This document shows positions 1 to 13,000 of a stretch of DNA of 64,000 nucleotides, one piece after another (position 1 is the first letter of the stretch; each line of letters opens with the position of its first letter). A program made the translations under genes and the position numbers. A model generated the notes under the pieces. The model was not told the DNA's origin. It searched no databases and saw only the letters and a program-made list of their open reading frames with translations. The DNA comes from Amblyornis subalaris (lineage: Eukaryota > Chordata > Aves > Passeriformes > Ptilonorhynchidae): assembly GCA_018881555.1 (NCBI GenBank), contig JACAXG010000071.1:3540537-3604536 (forward strand), given 5' to 3'.

Positions 1-2127
1 TCACAACACTTCTTTCTGTGACTGTTAGTCCAGCCGCCTCAATTCATAGTTCACTGCCTCATCTTTCGTTCTGCTTCCTGCTAACCTATAGGTGCTCTGG
101 AAATTTTTTTTATAGTGGTCTGAAGTGACATTACCACACAAAGTTTCAGGAAATAATATGCTCAGAACAGGTGATCACTGTTGGAAGACTTGTGTGTGTT
201 TTCCCCTGTCGTTGCCTGTCACCTCTTCTGCAGACTGTCCCCTTTGTTTGAATCCTTTTAGGTCCAATGAGTGTGGGAGTTCCCTTCCCTGGGTAGGACA
301 CTTTTGCTTTACATTCTCCTGAGGTGGTCATTGGACCTCTCAGTCTGACAGGGATGAAATCACTGACATCACTCTGAGAAAACACAGTAACGCCTCAATT
401 GTCTTTGAGGAAATCGTGGTATTTGGATGAATAAATTTGTATTTGCCAGCTGTACTAATTACTTATTTGAATTTGTGGATTAGCCAGCACAGAATGTCCA
501 GTTGCAAAATTCTATTGCAGTTCTCCCATCTAAGCCTAATTGTGGTGGATTCCAAACCCAGTGCTTAGCTGGGATTAAAAGTGTCTTGTGTAGGCGATGG
601 GCATCCTGCTAGGATCCATCAGTGGCATCACTGCATCCAGTGGCTGCAGTGAGGAACAGCACATCTTACCCTGTTTCACTTTTCTTGTTTTTCTTTATTG
701 GAAAGCTGACAAGTGAAATCTGAATTGCAAGGAGGAAAAAGAATCTGACAAGCTGTCAGATGAAAATACATTCTTTAGCCTGGGGACATACACCACTTCT
801 CTAGTTCTAGTATTGATCATCTGTGGCTCCTGATATGGGGTACATGAATATCATGAAGAGAATGCTTTAGCCAAATCCAGAGTATTGTCTCTGAGGTGCT
901 CCCGGCTTCCTAACTTGCTGGAACAAGTATCTCTTGGTGCCCGTAAGATCCTCAGAGGCCCTCAAGAGCTGCTTTTCACTATGACAGAAAGCTGGTGCAC
1001 TTAACACGAGCAATATGTTGGGGTTAACAGTCACCTGAATAATTGTTTGGGTGAATCTTTTGTTCAGCCTTTTCTCCATTGGCATCTTTCCTAAGGAACT
1101 TATCCATAGGAATGAAGTATGCTGAGTTGTAACTCATTTGGGTTCTCCATGGTCTGCTGTTGCCCTCTTTCCCTCAAAACCTGTGGCTGTAACAGAATTC
1201 ATGATGAGCATGTGTCTGATCAGATGAGAGGGCTGATGTGTGAGGAGGAGGACTGTGTTTAGACCTTGAGTATATCTGAAAGAGCCAGTGTGTGCTCACC
1301 TCAACAGGGAACCTGGAAACCATTTGCTATCTTACACTTATGCAACAGTTCAGTTTTTGTCTGGCAGAAGGGCCTTTGGCAGACCTGACTGGTGGTCCCC
1401 ATGCTCTTTTCTGATGATAGGGATCAAGAAAACTCCTTGTTTTTCCTTTGATGTTTCAGGTGGAGTACTGATCTGTAGGCCTGACTGCCTTCTTGAATTG
1501 ATCTGTACTGAATGACAGGGATGAGAGGCTGATTGCAATTTTGAGATTGTTTACATGGTCTGGTGCTCTTGCCATTCAGATGAGGGCTGGGTTCTGCTTC
1601 ATGTGAGTCCAGAAAGTCTCTCATATCTTATGAATTTATATGAGGGCACACTGAAGACAATTATTTTCCACTTTCCTGTATTCTTAAGTGATATTTGAAC
1701 ACACAGTGCAGAGAACACAGACCTGTCACTGCTCCCATTTAGGCTTTGGAGAGGCACTTCCTCTGTTTAACTTGCTGGATTTCTTGAAGGTCCTCATAAG
1801 CACAGCTGAGCAGTTCCACAAACCCATAAGCCTTTTCTTTTGTAGTTGTTGAGAAACCACACTGCTTTGTATAGAAATATTTACATGGGATTTATACATC
1901 ACTTTGACCCTTCCTAATCCAAATCAATTTTGTAACTTCTGTATGCACTGAGTGAAATAACTCAATATGAATTCCCACCATGCAGTCACAGAGCTGAAGT
2001 CAACTTGCTATTACCAGTTTTTCTGTATTGCTAAAAGGTCAGTGTTCTCAATAGCAAAAAAATATCAGGAAAGATGGTATGCATTTGGAAGAACTAGCAA
2101 GGAAGGAACAAGAGAGCTTAATGAATT

Positions 2128-2147
2128 TTGGTTGGTTGGTTGGTTGG
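2128..2147. repeat. (TTGG)5 simple repeat
   Basis: Five perfect TTGG units followed by G and a T7 run. The evenly spaced GG pairs could form a two-layer G-quadruplex in the + strand or in the BCR transcript. Confidence 0.85.
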
Positions 2148-5100
2148 GTTTTTTTGCTTGGATTATTGTTTTTGTTTTATCTTATAGTTGGACACACCAG
2201 GGGCTACTCTTGAGACCTCTAACAGTTATCTTGGGAAAGACTTGATCCAGGTCTTGCTAGTGCCAGGGGATTTCTAGTGACTGTTTTGCTGGGAGTGAAG
2301 CTCCACAGCACTAGCTGTTTGTTTCTATGTAACTACCCCAACCAGAATTTTCCAAGATACCTTGATTTTGAAGTCTGGGCTTGATCTCTGACTTCAAAAG
2401 AGCTAGTAGGGTTTTTACAGGCTTAGGTTATAAATGTTTTAAAACTGACATGCAGGTAGGTTATGCTGTTTCAGTAGCAATACTGATGTGGCTGAGAGCT
2501 GGCTCAAAGCTATGCTGGGCAGGCAATTCAAAACCATAATTCTGTTTTGAAGTTTCTTGTACCTCTTGGAGAACTGTATTAGCTGTCCATATGCATCTGC
2601 CATGCCTCCTGAATAGGTGCTATGGAAACACTAATGCAATTTGGAAAGCATTTTTACTTTATTTAATAATTCTTTTAGCCACACTGCATCTGCCATCTTA
2701 AAGGGGAAAGTGGCCCGATAAAGTGGTGTTTATGTCAAAACATCGGGTATGTTCTTTCCAGTTTGCCCAGTCCTCTGAGCTAGGACTCTCTCAAAATGAG
2801 TTTTGGTTAGGTATGGTTTTTTTAGTATGCCTGGAGAGAAAATATATCTATTATGTCTCTTAGAGTATCTGAGACAACAGCAGAAGGTGCCTTCCTTTCA
2901 GCTGGGCCATTGTCTGCAGCCAGCTGAGGTTGTGTCACACCCTGGTGTGATCTGGGCTGTTCAAATGTGACTGACCTGTCGTGTGTGTTCCGCAAACGTG
3001 CCCTGGCCCTGACCTTGACTACCCCAAATTCATTCAGGCTTGAGCACTGACCTGTACATAACTTGTGGTCTCTGTTCAAACTGAAATACGGAGTAATATG
3101 ATCTAAGCTCTGCTTTGTTTTGTGCTTGATATATAAACATAGTAAAATTTCTACTGCAGATAAAGGGTTACACATGTTCCCACAGTTAGTGCCTGTCCTC
3201 CATTCCAGTGCTTGTATGAAATCTCAGCATCTCCACTTAAAGCAAGGAAGGAGACTTAATTATCTGTTATGTAAATGTGTTCTGAATATATGTGTGCACA
3301 AGAAAAATCTGAAGAGGAAGAATTTTTAACTTGAATATTTTATTCTGTATATGGGTGTTTCAGACTGGTTTCAGTGTATGAGCAAATATGCACTGATGCA
3401 AAGATACAAGCAACCGTAAAAAGTTCTACCTAAACTTTGTTTTAAGGAACTTTTCCTTGTAATTAGATCAACATCTGGTTAAGGAAACATTCTGATGCTA
3501 AAACTGGTTTTCCCATTAATAGGCACTTGCCATGTAGGGCTGATGCACATTGAAACAGGCTTGTTTAATATTATGTGATAGTTGGTTGCTTTGTGGTTGT
3601 GTTTTTTGGTTTGTAAGGAAACAAGTCATTTGCAAATTTTTTTCCAAACACATGTAAAGAATGAAAAGGGAACTTTAAAAGAAAAACAGCCTTAGGTTTA
3701 TAGCAAGCTTTTATCTTAATATAGTGATTTGCATAAATAAATTTCCAAGTGTTTTAATGAGGAAATATACAGCTCAGTCTTCTGAGTTATTGAAACTCAG
3801 GGTTTTAGCTGAATTTTGGTGAGCTCTAGCATCCTGGAATCGAATTTGGTTCATTTCTCCTGGATCATGCTTCTTTTAGTTAGTAAATTGATTAACTTAC
3901 TCTACAGGTATGTGTTTAGAAATTAGTTTATATCCATATGTAACTTTTAGAGGAAAATATTGTCAAAACGAAAAAACAACACAATGAAAAACCCTCAGTT
4001 CTGTTGCTGGAGGGTTTGCCCTTTCGCTGATTTCTCCAATTCACATACTTGCTTCCACTATTTGTTTTTTTCTCCTTATTTCTGTGTTCCTATTAACTCA
4101 TTCAGTTTCCCCTGTAAGTAATTAAGTCCAGAATCTGGGTTATGTTTGCTTGCCTGTGGCTGTGGTTGCTGCTTATTTGTCAGTTTCTGGGGTTTCTACT
4201 TCTTGGGGTTTTTTGGTTTATTTGCTTAAAATTTGAAGCTAAGGCTGCCATGTCTTACAACATGTATTTGTGTATGTCTTCCAGTATTTTTGTATTATGC
4301 CCCTTGAGGCTAAGTCTTGATTTAAATTGTCTCTGGTGCTAAAGCCTCATGCTGTGACCTGCTGCCCTGTCAGTCATGCCAGCAACTGCTCATTCCTAGG
4401 ATCACGCTGAGAACTGGATCAGGGAATTTATCTGTGGCATTTTGGGGGTTTTGTTTGCTTTTTTCCGAGCCAAAATCAATCAAACAAAAATCACAAAACT
4501 CCCCCAGCCAAAGCACAAAACCCCTCTAACCATGGATCCCATCCATCCTCCCACAAATGTTGGTGTTGGAGCAGCAACTGACTGAGTGGCGTTGGGGGAG
4601 AGTATAATGCCATGAAAGACAATGTCCCAGTCCCCTGGGACTCTGGAGATCTTAATTCAGGTAACAATGGAATGTTAATGCTGAGAAATCGTGTTTAACT
4701 TCAGCAATTTCACTTATGATTATCCAGCTGCTTTGGGATTTCAGAAAGAGGTTTGGGGTGTCCTTTGAGCAGAGTACCTCTTCCCTAGGCAGATGCTTTT
4801 TTTCTGCTGCTGGTAGGGTGTCCCTGAGAAAATGCTGCCTAAGGGCCTGCAGGTATTTGAAATTGTTTTGTAGAATAAATTTAAGAGAAATACTAGGACT
4901 GGAAATGGGGAAAAGGGGTATTTACAGTCAGTATTTGCACAACAGATCAGATGACATCCTAGTCCATATGACTGACTCCCCTTCCAGTTGCTTATGTAAG
5001 TACTTTGTGGTTTTAATTATTACATCAGCAAATACATTGACTGTTGATGACCAGGAGAAAATGGAAAAGAAGATGCAATTACTCATTTTTACTTAGACTT

Positions 5101-7550
5101 AAAAAGGTGTCCAGCTTCTGCCAAAAGGTTGTTCAGGTCATAAATCATCTGGAAGGAGGACAGGATGGATGCCAGATCAGCACAGCTTTTAGAGGTGAGT
5201 AGACCTCCTTTGGTAACTTGCATTTGCTTTCTCGGAGTGTATGTGTGAGTGTTTGTGGGCTAAGATTTCATGTCATTTTTTATGATGTAATTACTGTAAT
5301 GAGACGTCTGTAGTATTACATCTTATAACTATGTGAATATTTTCCCTTGATGAGTGTTTTTGGGAAAGTGGAGTTTCAGAGGTTACTCCTAGACCTTTTT
5401 ACACTTGTTTGCTTTGAAATATAAAATGTCATGTCCTGGTCTAATAGTGCAACTAAGATTTATGTCAGATGGTGTGAATTGCTTAAAAAGCTCAGTCTTG
5501 AACAAGGAGAGGGCAAAGTAGCCCATCAGGAGAAAATACATGTAGCTTACAGCGGTGAAACATCTTTACAGTTTCTCTGTTCAGTTTTATTTAGGGTGCT
5601 TACTTGATACCCAGATAAGACTTCTATTTTTACCTGTGACTGCTGGCTCTGCAGAGATTTGTGAACTCTTTTGACTTAACTCTGCTGAATTCCTGCCTGT
5701 GCAGCAGCCAGGTGCTACATTTCTGGCTTCCAGCTTCTTTTGCTTTTTCTGTTCCGTTTCAGTCCACAAACATGGAAAAGAATGCCCCACCCTGCTGACT
5801 CATTGAGCCCAGAGCACTCCCTATATTCCTGAAATAGGATTGCTATCTGAGGCACTTTGAGCGACTCAACCCAGCGGAGCTGGGTCTGGTTCTCTTCTGT
5901 CGAACCTTTTAAAATAGCTGGTTTCTTGTTCTTGGCTACGTGCTCTGCCTCACCCCAAGGTGATTTCCTTAGCTTGTATTTGTTTAGAGGGCTTTTGCAA
6001 CAAATGCAACTGTTGTAGAAATCAACTAGTATGGAGAATAATCCTATTAACAGGTTTATTCTGATACTCTATTGGGTATTTAAGTGGATTTAACTGCGTC
6101 GTTTAATATGTCCTTGAAGATGGCTCCAAATGAAACCTGTCAGAGTGTGTCCTGTCTCTGTGTGCATACCAAGTGTGCCTGGGAGATGTCAGCCAGTGCC
6201 GTAGGCAGTGGGGAGGGGTTGTGTTTGTAGGGGAGAACTAGGAGTAGCAAACCACTTTGGCTGTTTAACATTGTGCTGTCTACAGCTCAGTCTCTCAGTA
6301 GTGAGAGTCTCGTTGCTGTGCCAGGACTCAGAACCCTGTTAGGAGGGCAGACTCATGTTCTTTTGCCTGTTCTTCCCTTCTCTGCCTTGCACAGTCTGCA
6401 GGTGTCCGGTGGCTCACCCCAGGGGCAGCTGTGCTACTGTGTGTATCCCTTTAGCTTGATTTGCTTTGGGATCAAAGGATTGTGTGAAGGCAAATATCAA
6501 TTATTAATTCTTGGTTTTAAAAATACACAAAGTGGCACACTTTTTCTCTTTGATTGAAGTAAACAGTAGTCTACTTTCTGTCAGCAATGCTGTGCCGCCC
6601 TGTTGTAATGTCTCAAGTTTTGAGTTCTTGCAAACAAGTGCATCCTGCAAAAGGCTGTATTTGGCAGTGAAATAGTCAGCAAAATGCCTGGAAAAGAACT
6701 TTGCAACCTTGAGCACAGCCCTTTGGAATGTAGCAGGTTCCTGATAAGGCAAAAATTGGGTGGGTGAATGTTTTTCAGAGGAGCAGGCCTGGAGAAGGGA
6801 GTAGTGTTAAGGATGTTGGGAGTCCCGTGCTTAAAAAGTCCTGGGTTTTGTTTTAAGTATATTGAAATAGAGTTTTAATAATACAAAAGCTTATGTGAAA
6901 CATGTGGGTAGGGTCAGCTATTTACTTTTAAAAGGATAACTTGTCATTTTACATTACAATGTGCTGTATTGGAGGTCGGCTTAAAAATGCACATAAGGAT
7001 CTTATATCTGACTAGAGAATGGGGAGGAGAAAACTCAGTCTAAGATTTTCTGCACAAAAGGGGAAGGATACACACTGTTAAAACTGGGGTTTTCCTTCCA
7101 TATATTCTCTTGCACTGCTGGGATGATATGGGCTTATTTGCTCTTGGGATCTGCAGGTGTTTCAGAAATGTGGGTACATTCCCTGTCCATCCAGGGAAAC
7201 TGAGGCTTTTTTTGTCCAGGATCGCCTACAGGTGATGTCTGGGATCTTGACCCTGAACTTTGGTTTTTAGTTCTAGAACTCTACTGCATACATCTCATCC
7301 ATGAAGTGAGGTGGTACCATTGATGCTAAATAAGCTTTATCCTGGCTCATCTCTGCTATGGTGGTTAGATAAGTATGGTTTAACCTTTCTTTTCTCCGTT
7401 TCTGGTAGAGCCCTGCATTGGATAGGGCCTAAAGGGGAAAGTTAGTTAAATCTGCTGCCTTTGTGTTGGCTTATGCTGCAGTTTTTGGATGATAAAAAAC
7501 CATACTGGTGACCACATCTTCTTTTATGTAACCAACCAAACAGCTATTGT

Positions 7551-7573
7551 TTAATTACTAATGCATGTAAATG
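7551..7573. promoter_or_regulatory. possible homeodomain/POU site group
   Basis: TTAATTA, TAATGCAT and ATGTAAAT lie within 23 bases; these resemble homeodomain and octamer-type POU sites. No conservation data are available, so this is a motif match only. Confidence 0.25.
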
Positions 7574-9135
7574 AACTGAAGCTATAAAGTAGTTTGTGTC
7601 TCATTACCAGACTCCTTACTGGGAAGCTCTTCTGTATTTGTTTTTCTCTCCCAACATTTCTATGGCTCTTGGCACAGTAGAATGCAGGGGTTTGACTTTT
7701 GTTCACTTACTGCAGTTCAAGTGACACTTCTTTTGACCATAACCATTGTTAATTTAATGATACTTTGCAATACAGAAATTTTGTGGCAGGAGAACATTTC
7801 AAGGAAGTCCAGTCTATTCTCCCACTGAGTTTGCTTAAGAAATCAACCAAGCCTTTAGCTGGCAACAATAAAAGAGACAGGAATTGAAAAAATTCCATTT
7901 TTCCTGTGTTACAGGATTGACTGCTAGACTAACCGGCTTTTCTTATTTACACTTCTCCAAAGGCAGATCTGTATGTTGGGGTTTTTTTTGGTTTGGGGTT
8001 TTTGTTTGTTTGCTTTGGATTTTATGTTTTTGGTTTGTTGTTTGTGTTTTAATTGCTTAGAAAGGTGCATTTATGGTAAAGGTAATTTGTGTTTCAGACT
8101 GATTTACAAACCAGTAAGTTCCTGCCAGAACAGTGCTCCCCTAAATTCTAAAGCCTTCCAGGTAGGTCTCATTAACATTCTCTTGCAAGATCAGTGAGAG
8201 AAGCTGGCGTACTCAGCCAAGAATGCAACTGTCTTGTGACTGTGGTATATTACCAAGTCTAGAAAATTGCAGTATGTTCCTTGCAGCAGCTTTGCCCAGT
8301 TTTTCACTGTGTGATTGCCTATTTATACCCTTTGTACCTATTATTTTTTTCCAGAGCTCTTTTATTGTGTGCTCTGCTTGTTCTGCATTTTAAGGAGAAC
8401 TTTAAAATCTGAAGTTGCTGATGCTCTGAATCAGCAGCTCCCTAAACCAGTCCTTGTGGTGTGTCTGTTTACGCTAGTATCAAGAAATAAGGTGGCACTG
8501 TTCGAAGGAAAAAGAAATACCCAGCCCTCAGGGAATGTGTGGTTTGAGAGGAGCAGTGCCTACCCAGCTCTCTCGCCTCTCTTGAGAACAGTCCTGCTGG
8601 GCTAAGCCCGCCTGCCTGTGGACCATGTGTTACCCAGCAGAAGTGCACTCTGATGCACAGGTATTGCTGTGATGCACTTCCACAGTGACACATTGGAGAG
8701 GACTAGGCTCCTATTTAACTGGTGTTGGTAGGACACCTGCTTTTCCTAATGCAATGGAAGGGACAACTTGATTTCTGCATTGGGAAATTGCTTTTATCTT
8801 CAGTGTTATTGTCCCTTCTGCCCAGCTGTGCAGTGTGAGCTGTCAGATATTGAGCTTAGGATNTCCTGATGCTTTGCTGTGATTTTAGTTGCTTTTTTCT
8901 TAACCGTTGAAATATGTTCATTTTTGTAGTCCCATAAACTGAAGATTACTTCTGCTTGGGAGTACTACTTCTGCTTGTATCTTCTTCAGAAGTGGCTGTG
9001 GCCATCTCAGATGCTGATTTCTCTCTTTGTTGACCGTTTTTTGGTTGTAATGTTTTTCTCCCATCTCAGGGAGATGCCCTTTACCATGCCAATCTCCCTG
9101 GTCTGTATGTGCCATGCATGGTTCAGTTTAATACG

Positions 9136-9266
9136 TAATTAGTTTCCTCTTTGGTGTTGATTTCTCTATCCTGAGCCTAATTAAACCTTAATTGCTCTCT
9201 GATACCTGTGTAAGGATTCTTTCTGTGTATGATTTGCTGCTGCACAAACCCACACTCCCTAATTAG
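9136..9266. promoter_or_regulatory. possible homeodomain binding cluster
   Basis: TAATTA cores occur at 9136-9141, 9178-9183 and 9260-9265, with TTAATTG at 9188-9194, all within about 130 bases; two are in TAATTAG context. Such clusters are typical of conserved developmental enhancers, but only the motifs are visible here. Confidence 0.3.
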
Positions 9267-9435
9267 ACTAGCTTAGCCATACCCTGAGCTGGCTTAAAAC
9301 CAAATTTTAGTCCAGAGGCTTTGTGTTCCTGGGTCAAGATTTTGCTTTTTCGTCTTTCCTTTCCCTCTATCCCTTGGCCGTCACCTGCTGCTAGTGCAAT
9401 GCACTGTCACCTTTGGGGCAGCCCTGCAGTATGAT

Positions 9436-9454
9436 GGGGAGGGAGGAGGGTGGG
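9436..9454 (+). other. G-quadruplex motif
   Basis: Runs GGGG-A-GGG-AGGA-GGG-T-GGG meet the canonical four-run rule with loops of 1, 4 and 1. Being on the sense strand, it would also be in the pre-mRNA. Confidence 0.7.
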
Positions 9455-9483
9455 TAGGTTGCAATTACAGCAGCACCCTTGGG

Positions 9484-9499
9484 GAATCATAGAATCATG
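9484..9499. repeat. possible CR1-like tail microsatellite
   Basis: The short stretch GAATCATAGAATCATG resembles the reverse complement of the ATTCTATGATTCT tail of avian CR1 elements. The flanking bases do not match the CR1 body that I recall, so it may be a degraded remnant or chance. Confidence 0.2.
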
Positions 9500-10001
9500 T
9501 GAATAGGAGCATGTGAGCTCTTGGAGGGGGCTAATGGAGTTGGCAGAGATGCTTCTGACTCTGTTTCTGCTAAAATGGTTATGCTTTATCCTTCATAGTG
9601 AGCACGTGTATTTGAGTATCAGGTGATGGAGGGGAGTCAGGCTGTGGTAAAGAATGTATGAAGAGAGCAAAGAGCTTTGAGATATCTGAAAAGGTATTAA
9701 AACAGTAAAACTGCCCTTTATCTACTCAAAGCCAGTTGTTCTGTTACTCTTAACCTTTGATACCTTTGTGTTTATTGTCCTCAGGGGTCACCGTACTTCT
9801 ACAAGTTTCGGAAGAGCTGTGCTGAGTAGTGGTAGAGTTGTAGAAACTACACTGCAGCTGAGTTACTTAGGACAGCCTTCGTCAAGAACGTTTGTGAGAC
9901 TGCTGCCAGAGCATTTGTGAGCAAAGGCTTAGGGAAAGGGCAGTAGTTCTATGGATTGCATCCTTCTAAATTGTTGCCAGACCCTTCTTTTGTTTGGTTG
10001 G

Positions 10002-10014
10002 TTTTTTTTTTTTT
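10002..10014. repeat. poly-T run (13)
   Basis: Thirteen consecutive T in intron 1. Confidence 0.9.
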
Positions 10015-13000
10015 CTGACTACATTTCCCTGAAAATTGCACACCCAGTACTGAGGTAGTAGGGAAACAATGTCTGCAAATCAACAGCATAACAAGAAGGA
10101 GCATCTGAGTTCTATTGTTCTGCATTCATCTCTAAAAACTGCTGTGGCACCATTTCCAGCTCTGAGATACAGGCAGGGGTTTTCCAGAATGAGTTGTTCG
10201 TGGTCCAAAATGGACCAGCCAGCGGGAGGGTAAGTAGCTGCCACAAACCAGGATGAATAGGTTGCTTATCTGATCCGTCCTGAAATGTCTAATCTGTCAA
10301 AGCTGTCAGAATCTGGGTATATGCTGGAGGATAAGCCATATTTATATAACATCTTGGAGGGTGTGCAAGAGAGAGGTGAGGCAGAGAGGGAAAGATGTGA
10401 CATTTAATCCCTTGCTTGCTGAACCCTAAAGGTTTGCTTTGTGTTGGTCTGCTCCCCTGCACTTCCCTCCTACTTTAATGACTGTGTTGAATGACAAATG
10501 AAGGGAGAGCAGTGAAAACAGGAAATATAATCCCTTAAAAATAAGTGGTGGGAAAGGAGGAAAGAAACTGTAAATAAAAGAACTGCTTTCATGGGGCAGC
10601 TCCACAGGGCAGCAAGTGGCTCATCAACAAGAAGGAGCTGATATTCTCTGAGGTCACCAGAGAGTGTTTTTGAACTCCTGGAAAGGTGAGGAAGACCTAA
10701 AAGCAGGCGGGCTGTGGTCTGCCTTGTGTTGTTTTTGTTGTTTGTTTTGGTTTTGTTTCTTTTTTAAAAGGAGTTTTAGAACCACTGGTCTTGACTACAG
10801 TGTGAGGTTTGGATGGGATGTGATTTATATTTGCGCATTGTCACAGGCTGCAGAGGCCCTCAGTTTTCTCTGGCCCTGAGAGACCAGCCTTGCTTCTGTG
10901 TTGTCATTTAGTCATTGAGAACAGAAGGGGTGGAGGAGAGCTGACTGCAATAGTTGTATCTGCATAGGGAGGGAGCCATTTAGAGCAGTGAGGGGCTGCT
11001 CAGCAGGACCTGTTTTGCCTCAGACTGGTTTTCTCACTTGGCTGCCTCTGGACCTGCTTATTCTTTCTACTATGTGAAAGGGGGTGGGAGTGTCACAGTT
11101 TTATTGCACACCCAGCAGAGTTACTGTTGGGGAGGGAGGAAAGAGTTACGGTGAACATAACAAAAACTTCTCTGTCTGTGGAGCATTTTAGGAGGCATCC
11201 CACTGCTGGTTGACAAGGCTGAAGGCTCGAGATTTCCACAAAGCTTGATAAAGGATGCCAGATAGAGACATCCTGCCAATTCAGGTGGTTTATCTTATAT
11301 TTCTTTTCATGCCGTAGCTTTGAGTGGGTGTTGGATGGAGTGTTTTCAGTGGGAAATTCTTGAGATTGAGTGAAAGTGAAGAAAGCAGAAAGGGGAATCT
11401 CTAGACCACTGTTACACCCTCCATGAACAGCAGGTGCTGAGTAGCTCATGGGGAAGCTACTTACCTGAACTGGTGAATATGGTTCTCCTAGAGCCCAGTC
11501 CAGCCTTCCCACCTCCTGTCTCCTGATCATCTTACTGGGGATGGTAAAAGGCAATTTGCCTTCTGACTCAGCTGATTCCTGTTGCACAAGAAAGCCTGAA
11601 GTGAGTGAGACCCCTTTTGTGTGTTACGGGACAGCGGAAGAAAGCAGGACTGTTGAGGGGCAATGTGCTTTACCTCTTCGCACCTCTGTCATCTTTTTGT
11701 GGAAGATGATGATGATTTTCTTTGTAAATTGGTTTGAACGTCACTTACTGCAAAGGGAGACCAAATCCATGCCCGTGGATATGTCTGAAGTGCACCCCAT
11801 GGCAACTCCCTTCATTAGGAGCAGCCAATGGCACTGCCGAGCTCTGGCTGTGTTCGCATGTTGTAGTTAACTTTGGTTTGAATGCCTTTCGTGAAGCAAG
11901 CTGGGCACAGCTTTTCTTTTTTTCTCTAAATCTGTATGGATAAGGGAGCTCCAGCAGCTCCATAATATCTCCTCTGTAATAGCTAGAGGGAGAAAATAAG
12001 TTACATGGATCAGTACTTTGAGCCTTTTGTTCCCAAGTGGAGCCCGCGTTAATGGAAAAAGTGGTTCCAAACCTGTGCACAGGAAGTGCTGGGTGAAGGC
12101 TGGTGGCCATAGTTGCATAGAATGTGGCAGCAACTTGGATGCTACCGTCTGGGCTTGATAAAGGGATACAAGAAAAGTAGGTGAAATAATTGGATGACTC
12201 ACCTGTTTATTTCTTGTTTTCTTAGAACTTCTGTTAGTGAGGTGTGGATCTATAGCAGTGTTAATTTAACTGTGATTAAGTCAGTGTTAGAGAAATTTAC
12301 CTGTGCATATTTTTAGATAGTTTCAGCCACTACTTATATGTTTGTGTATGTTGAAAGAGTTTGAGAAATTGTATTTGTGTGGCTCTTGCACTCTGGCCTC
12401 TATGCAGCTATGCTTCCATTCTTGACTTCCTCGCAGTGCTGCTGCTTATGCATTTGCCTCATCTAACCCCTGTTAATCCAAGAATTTAGTACTCAAACTT
12501 CTGCTGCCTGGCCTGCCCCTTAAGTTTGCAAGGCTACATGCAGAAAACAGCTGGTGGACCAGCTGTGACAGCATTAAAAACCAGAAGGTGCTGTCAAAGC
12601 TGAGCTGCTGTTCATTACCTGAGCTGTGCTCTAGAGTGAAACTCTCTACTTAGCTTGAAAATTGCAGGATGGGCCTGAGGAATGTGATAGGTATCTACAT
12701 TTGAGTTTCACTGCTTACCTGAGTTTAGAGGAATAGTGATTCTTTAGCTGAAGGAACACTGAGAACCAGAGGAAGGCACAAGAGAATTTTAAAAAGGGAA
12801 CATGCATTTCATGTGTTAACACTGATTGTGGTAAATTTTATCCAGGCATGGTTTCATTGATTCTCCCATTGCCCCTCCCTTACTCTGCCAGTTTTGCTTA
12901 CTTTTTATCTTACATTTTGAAGACTGAACTTGCAGGACTTGGCTCCAGGGAAAGCTGTAGCTTTTCCTTGCTGCAGCCACCACCCACCGAACTCTCTGCA

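Noticed and set aside
9484..9560. CR1 element at the AATCATAGAATCAT stretch
   Set aside because: Only the tail-like microsatellite fits; the following bases do not resemble the CR1 3' region, so it is listed only as a weak repeat.
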